A DNA stretch of 64,000 nt, from assembly GCA_031308135.1 (NCBI GenBank), contig JAHLJT010000631.1:160184921-160248920 (forward strand), in the 5' to 3' direction. The notes under the pieces were generated by a model that searched no databases, was not told where the DNA came from, and saw only the letters and a list, made by a program, of their open reading frames with translations. Numbering within the stretch: the first letter of the stretch is position 1; every line of letters begins with the position of its first letter. Below are positions 59,691 to 64,000 of the stretch, piece by piece. Source of the DNA: Acheta domesticus. Lineage: Eukaryota; Arthropoda; Insecta; Orthoptera; Gryllidae. The position numbers and the translations under genes were made by a program.

Positions 59691-60310
59691 TCACCCCCAA
59701 ACCCACCATTACACCCAATCACGCTCTTCCCCCAAGTACACCCACATCCTGAATCTCGCCCTCCCCCCAAGCTCGGCCAGATTCCCAACCAGCCTTCACT
59801 CCGAAGCCCGAACTTAAACCCAAACCCGTCCTTACCCTCAAATCAGCCATGACTGCTGTCATCCCCCCAAAACCGCCCTCACCCCTAAGCCCGTTCCTAC
59901 CCCCAGGGTTACTCTCACGCCCAAACCCTTTCTCATTCCCAATCCCACCCTTCTCTCACTCCCACACTCAACCACCATCTCGTTCTCACCCCTAACCCAC
60001 TCTCAGCCTCAAGCCTGTTCTCACCACTCTCGCCTCTCCCACCCCCGATTGTGACCTTACCCCATTCCCGTCCTTATCCCCAACTCCACCCTCCCAACCA
60101 AGATCACCCCTGACCCAAACCACCCACCACCACCCCTGATCCCCAAACCCGCCCTCACAATTCCGTTCTGACCCTCAAACTCGCTACCAAATCCAATCCC
60201 GCCCACACACCCAAGGCCGCTTTAACAATCATCTGAACTATCCCTCTCAATCCTGATCTCATCCTCAAGGCCGCAAACGCTCCTAAGATCACTCCTCCCA
60301 CTCCTCATCT
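59690..60310 (+). repeat. Degenerate C-rich array, about 600 bp
   Basis: Loosely repeated CTCACCCCCAAACCC-type units of variable length (about 12-30 bp), nearly without G on this strand. The minus strand is therefore G-rich with many GGG/GGGG runs spaced by short loops, i.e. prone to G-quadruplex, and the plus strand to i-motif. No coding potential. Confidence 0.7.
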
Positions 60311-61185
60311 ATACCGTCGTGATTCCTCTTATTATTCGTCCTGTAACAGTTGGCCGTATTGTTAACGTTTAAATAAAAAGTTGAATACGTTCACTCCAGT
60401 CCATGTCCAACGCGAACACTTTTTTACATGCCGTTTTTTTCCTTTCTCGTATCGCCACAAACCGTTTAACTCTTCTTATTGCGCTTATTTCATGATATAC
60501 ATTCCTAATAATAAAATAAATTATTTGTCACAAATTAAAGATATATCAATTAAATACAGTTTCTATTTCATGGTATTTTCTACTTTACACATTATGTGAA
60601 TGGTGTTTACAAAGTTAGAACAGTAGAACATTATATTACACTATATCCGTTTATGTCGTACACATATATAGCTATTTGCATATATTACCTATCGAACATA
60701 TATTAGACATCGTTGTCACTTGGTTTGCCATTTGTTCAGAGTATAGGCAACATATTCTTTTTATATCCAATTTTCTCTCTACTTCGATCTAAAACCGAAT
60801 ATGTTTTCAAAGAGCTAAAATACTCTCAATATGTCAGTATATATATGACAACAATAAGTAGCTCTACTTAAATATTTTACTTGCAAGATTAGGTCCATGG
60901 TGAATTCTGTTTACCTCTCTGATGTCATCTTCAAACTTTATCGAAAAACACAAAACGACAGAAGTTGATAGAAGGATACTGTGATAAGCCGAATGTGTTA
61001 TTATAAACAGCCTTTGTTATTATAAACAGTTTAAATAATATTCCTTGCAATTTATTTGTAAATGCAAAATTCCAGTATGGGCAATGTAGACAGGTTGCTA
61101 TGGTAATGAATCTAAATAAACTGCAGTCGCGAGGAATAGAAAAACATCCATTTCATCTATACTTCTATAATATATACATACTAAT
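60311..61185. other. AT-rich intergenic DNA
   Basis: Nothing recognised. Confidence 0.5.
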
Positions 61186-61189
61186 ATAT

Positions 61190-61500
61190 TATATGCTAAT
61201 ATATAAAGACAGACGTGCCTTGACATACAGCGCGATAATCTATGAATCTACTGAACCAATACTGACGAAACTTTTGCGCTAGCTTCCTTTAAAGGTCTCA
61301 AGTACTATAGGCTATAATTTACAACCATAAACCGTAACATATTCTATACTAATATATAAAGACAGACGTGCCTTGACATACAGCGCGAATAATCTCTGAA
61401 TCTACTGAACCAATACCGACGAAACTTTTGTGCTAGCTTCCTTTAAAGGTCTCGAGTACTATAGGCTATAATTTACAACCATAAACCGTAACATATTCAC
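61190..61500 (+). repeat. 153-bp tandem duplication
   Basis: Two copies, anchored at 'atataaagacagacgtgcct' (61201 and 61354), more than 90% alike. Each contains 'aatctactgaaccaatac' and 'gacgaaactttt', phrases that resemble a widespread class of arthropod DNA repeats. Recent by its low divergence. Confidence 0.85.
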
Positions 61501-62605
61501 AAAATAACTACTTTTCTGGACATTTTTTGGCTAGCATTTTATCATAGATTGAAGAGTGCATCAATGTCAATAGTTAAGCTGCACGCCACCAGAAGATTAC
61601 GTCTGAAATCTACCACTGATTTCATCAATGTTACAGAATTGCATACTTAGTGGAATGTTTGTTTATTTTTCACAGTCAGTTGTCTAACCCTAAATAATTC
61701 ATAGTTTTTTCCGCTTTATTAATAAAAGTAACTTGAATATTGCTTTTAATTGCGCGCAGGCGTGGATGCATTACGTGTTCAAGAGACTAAATGTCTGGAA
61801 GAGATAATTTTCTGATGGATGTGGTTAACATTGCCGTAACTTATGAATGCACAAAGGTTTATTTGTAGTAAATTAAGCATAATTATTGAGTATTTGCTGT
61901 TTGGACGAGCGACAGTGCGATTTACGTGTTACTCTGAAACTGACGGAGGAATGCATGTTTTAGAGAAGTGTTTTAATATAGTAGAAAGTGGGATAGTAGA
62001 GAGTACCTTTCGGTTTGAAGGAATGATTAAATTGATAAAAGTTAGACAATAATATAATTTTTAGTAAAACTGCAGTACAAGTGAAGTAAAACAGTATTAG
62101 TAAATTGCTTTTTGGAGGAATTTAATGTGTTACAACGCTGGGTTTAAAGGTTGTTATTTTAAATAGTAAAAGTGTATTCAAGACGGGATCCAAACATTCG
62201 AGAACTGTGAACGTCGATTGATACGGCAAGATTGATTTCAAACTTTTCTTTATAAATAAATTAGAAAAAATATGAAAGTGTTGGTATAATTTATAAAATT
62301 TCACAATATACGTACGTACATGCATTTTATTTTTTTTCTTTAGATTTGTATTATTTTCCGTCATAAAGAGAAAGGAGTTTGGGGACGGCAACCCCAATAG
62401 GACTAAAATTTAAATATTTTTATTGAGAAGTAATTTAGTGTGTACGGAAGACTAGATATTTCCATATTGGAGCAACGCCGGGAGAGGCGGGATAGAGTGG
62501 AGGGAATATTCAGTAGAATAGATAGATGTAGGCTCTGCCATAGGGCGGGAATAGATGAAATTCCTCTCTTTCTGTTTAATACAAAATTACGATAAATACC
62601 GTCAA
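61501..62605. other. AT-rich intergenic DNA
   Basis: Nothing recognised. The short open frame at 61843-62052 is not protein-like enough to call. Confidence 0.45.
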
Positions 62606-62607
62606 CT

Positions 62608-63095
62608 ATTGAGGTCATTAGTCCCATAAATGTAGCGTATGTTTTCTTGGCTGGATGGCGACATCCAGCGACGACCTACCGTCGACTAGCAGTGTTTTTC
62701 CCAGCCAGGTCTCTCCCACCAGCGAGACACCGCCCCAGCTGGGACAAGCTCTAATCTCCCCAAGCGGTCTCCCGGAAAGTGTGGTGGTGTAGTGCATGTT
62801 AGTATAAGTGTGAAGATGAAAGGAAGAAAGAGGAAGAAAAGATCACGCGAGGTCCGTGGCCCATTTGTTAGGGCACTGCTCCGGCATTCGCCTGATGTTG
62901 ATCGGAGAAACCACGGAAAAATCTATCGATCGGAGCAGCCGGCCGCTAGAATGCTCCTCCAGACAGAGACTGAATTCGTCCTAGCTGACTAAGCTGTCAA
63001 AAATCCTGCGGAAGTCGAGACTCGAACCTAGGACCTACCGGTCGGAGGCACTGTAGTGACATCACAAGATGCACTGAGCCACCTCCCCCGGTCGG
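62608..63095 (-). mobile_element. tRNA-derived SINE, most complete copy
   Basis: The minus-strand head starts near 63095. A box GGCTCAGTGCATC at 63069-63081 and B box GGTTCGAGTC at 63019-63028 give standard pol III spacing. The body follows with 'cggccggctgctccgatcg', 'gtggtttctccgatcaac', 'caggcgaatgccggagcag' and a pyrimidine-rich part. The tail ends at 'gggactaatgacctc' (62612-62626). Length is about 490 bp, large for a SINE. Confidence 0.75.
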
Positions 63096-63299
63096 AATCA
63101 TCCGAGAAGCTATTAAGAACGCACGAAGAATTTGGCAAAAGCAGTAAAGAACTACATTTGACCAATAGATAAAGAACTTTATAAACCAAAAATAAAATTT
63201 AATTGAAATTGCCCAAGAATCGGTTAACATAAACTTGAGATAAATTCAGATAAAATTTGATATGTGTCTCATGTTGATCAGTGAATAAATGTTATATTT

Positions 63300-64000
63300 T
63301 TTTTATTTGAAATAAGAAAATGGCATTTAAGCGCTACTGTAAATGCAAACTTTGTTGCTCTTTTTCATAGAAAATATTTTAATTTTCGAGAAACATCATT
63401 AGAAGTCATTTGAAGTACATCAACTTACAAATACAATAGTGTTTACAACTTGCTGGATATATGTGCATATTATCGGTGTCAGGTTCCAAATATATTGCAT
63501 TTGTGTAATTTTTGAAAAATCGAAAAAATTACCCCAAATGAACTTAACGTCATATTAAAGAGTGCAATTATCACTATCCGTTCGAAAAGTTTGAAGAAAA
63601 AAAATTTGAAGTCATTTCTGAGAAAATGGCGTTCAAGCGTGTCTGAAAATGCGGAATTTTGAGATAGTGTTCACAGGAAAAGTTTGAGTTTTCGAGAAAC
63701 TTTACTAGACATTACTTAAAGCACATGTACTCTTTTAATATAATAAAGTGAACAAATCGCCGCTAATGCGAGTATTAACGACGTGAGAGATAAGTAAAAA
63801 CATCCATTTTTACTAATTTTTGAAAACACAAAAGAATAGAGCAATATGGCAATTATGTCATTTCAAATAAAACATTTAGCACTATCCCTACCAAAAGTTT
63901 AAAGAAAAAACATTGGAGCCGTTTTTGAGAAAATATTGTTTTTGTAATTTTTTAAAATTGCACATATTGCACGCAATATTGCGCGAAAACTACTCAAATT
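63300..64000 (-). mobile_element. Modular repeat family, copy running off the window
   Basis: The reverse complement follows positions of about 5150-5700 of copy 1 closely, including the 'gcaatattgcgtgcaatatg' box, the 'acggctccaa' module anchor (63913 region) and a second anchor near 63612, about 303 bp apart. It continues beyond base 64000. Confidence 0.7.

Noticed and set aside
59990..60000. Telomeric repeat
   Set aside because: Isolated 'cctaaccc' pieces in a degenerate C-rich array, not the tandem TTAGG expected of insects.
63010..63095. tRNA gene
   Set aside because: Pol III boxes are present, but no acceptor stem or anticodon arm closes, and the sequence continues into a SINE body.

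Overview
This is eukaryotic, almost certainly insect, genomic DNA: AT-rich, intron-bearing, dense in transposon remains, with one 100-N scaffold gap (35691-35790). The repeats (tRNA-derived SINEs, mariner, piggyBac, hAT-like and pogo-like remnants, an LTR-free LINE tail) suggest a large, repeat-rich insect genome, perhaps polyneopteran. I cannot name the species.

The only protein gene I recognise with confidence is at the left edge, on the + strand: the transmembrane and C-terminal part of a TRPA-type cation channel, closest in character to insect painless. One coding block lies at 382-1562 (S1 to just after S6, ending at a consensus donor). The C-terminal exon lies at 8186-8516, behind a consensus acceptor in the matching phase. 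The ankyrin-repeat exons would lie upstream, outside the window. The reading frame must shift about five times to keep family similarity, so this is either a recent pseudogene or a stretch with uncorrected indels. The 6.6-kb intron holds an inverted-repeat pair, a small MITE and a large copy of an unclassified modular repeat.

From 8.5 to 64 kb no complete host gene is evident. This part is AT-rich DNA with (i) isolated GC/CpG-rich islands of 0.2-1 kb (9.6-10.7, 19.6, 23.6, 24.2, 31.1, 37.9, 42.7, 46.0, 47.5, 57.1 and 59.4 kb); (ii) three GC-rich minisatellites (13.5, 14.5 and 20.0 kb) and a C-rich degenerate array (59.7-60.3 kb); (iii) tRNA-derived SINE copies (14.9, 21.0-21.9, 24.7, 38.7, 46.4-47.2 and 62.6-63.1 kb); (iv) DNA-transposon fossils: mariner (50.4-51.5 kb), piggyBac-like (44.7-45.9 kb), pogo/Tc1-like ends (37.1-37.4 and 38.9-39.8 kb), hAT-like ends (13.4 and 27.8-28.05 kb) and a 1.26-kb foldback element (54.1-55.4 kb); (v) a LINE 3' end (26.0-26.36 kb); and (vi) at least seven copies or fragments of an unclassified repeat built of ~306-bp modules. 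Two short protein-like stretches (22285-22579 and 41924-42045) may be orphan exons.

I see no operon, CRISPR array, tRNA or rRNA gene, and no evidence of a new multi-gene system. The most notable items are the frame-broken channel gene, the modular repeat family, the foldback element, the palindrome beside the gap and the CpG minisatellite pair.
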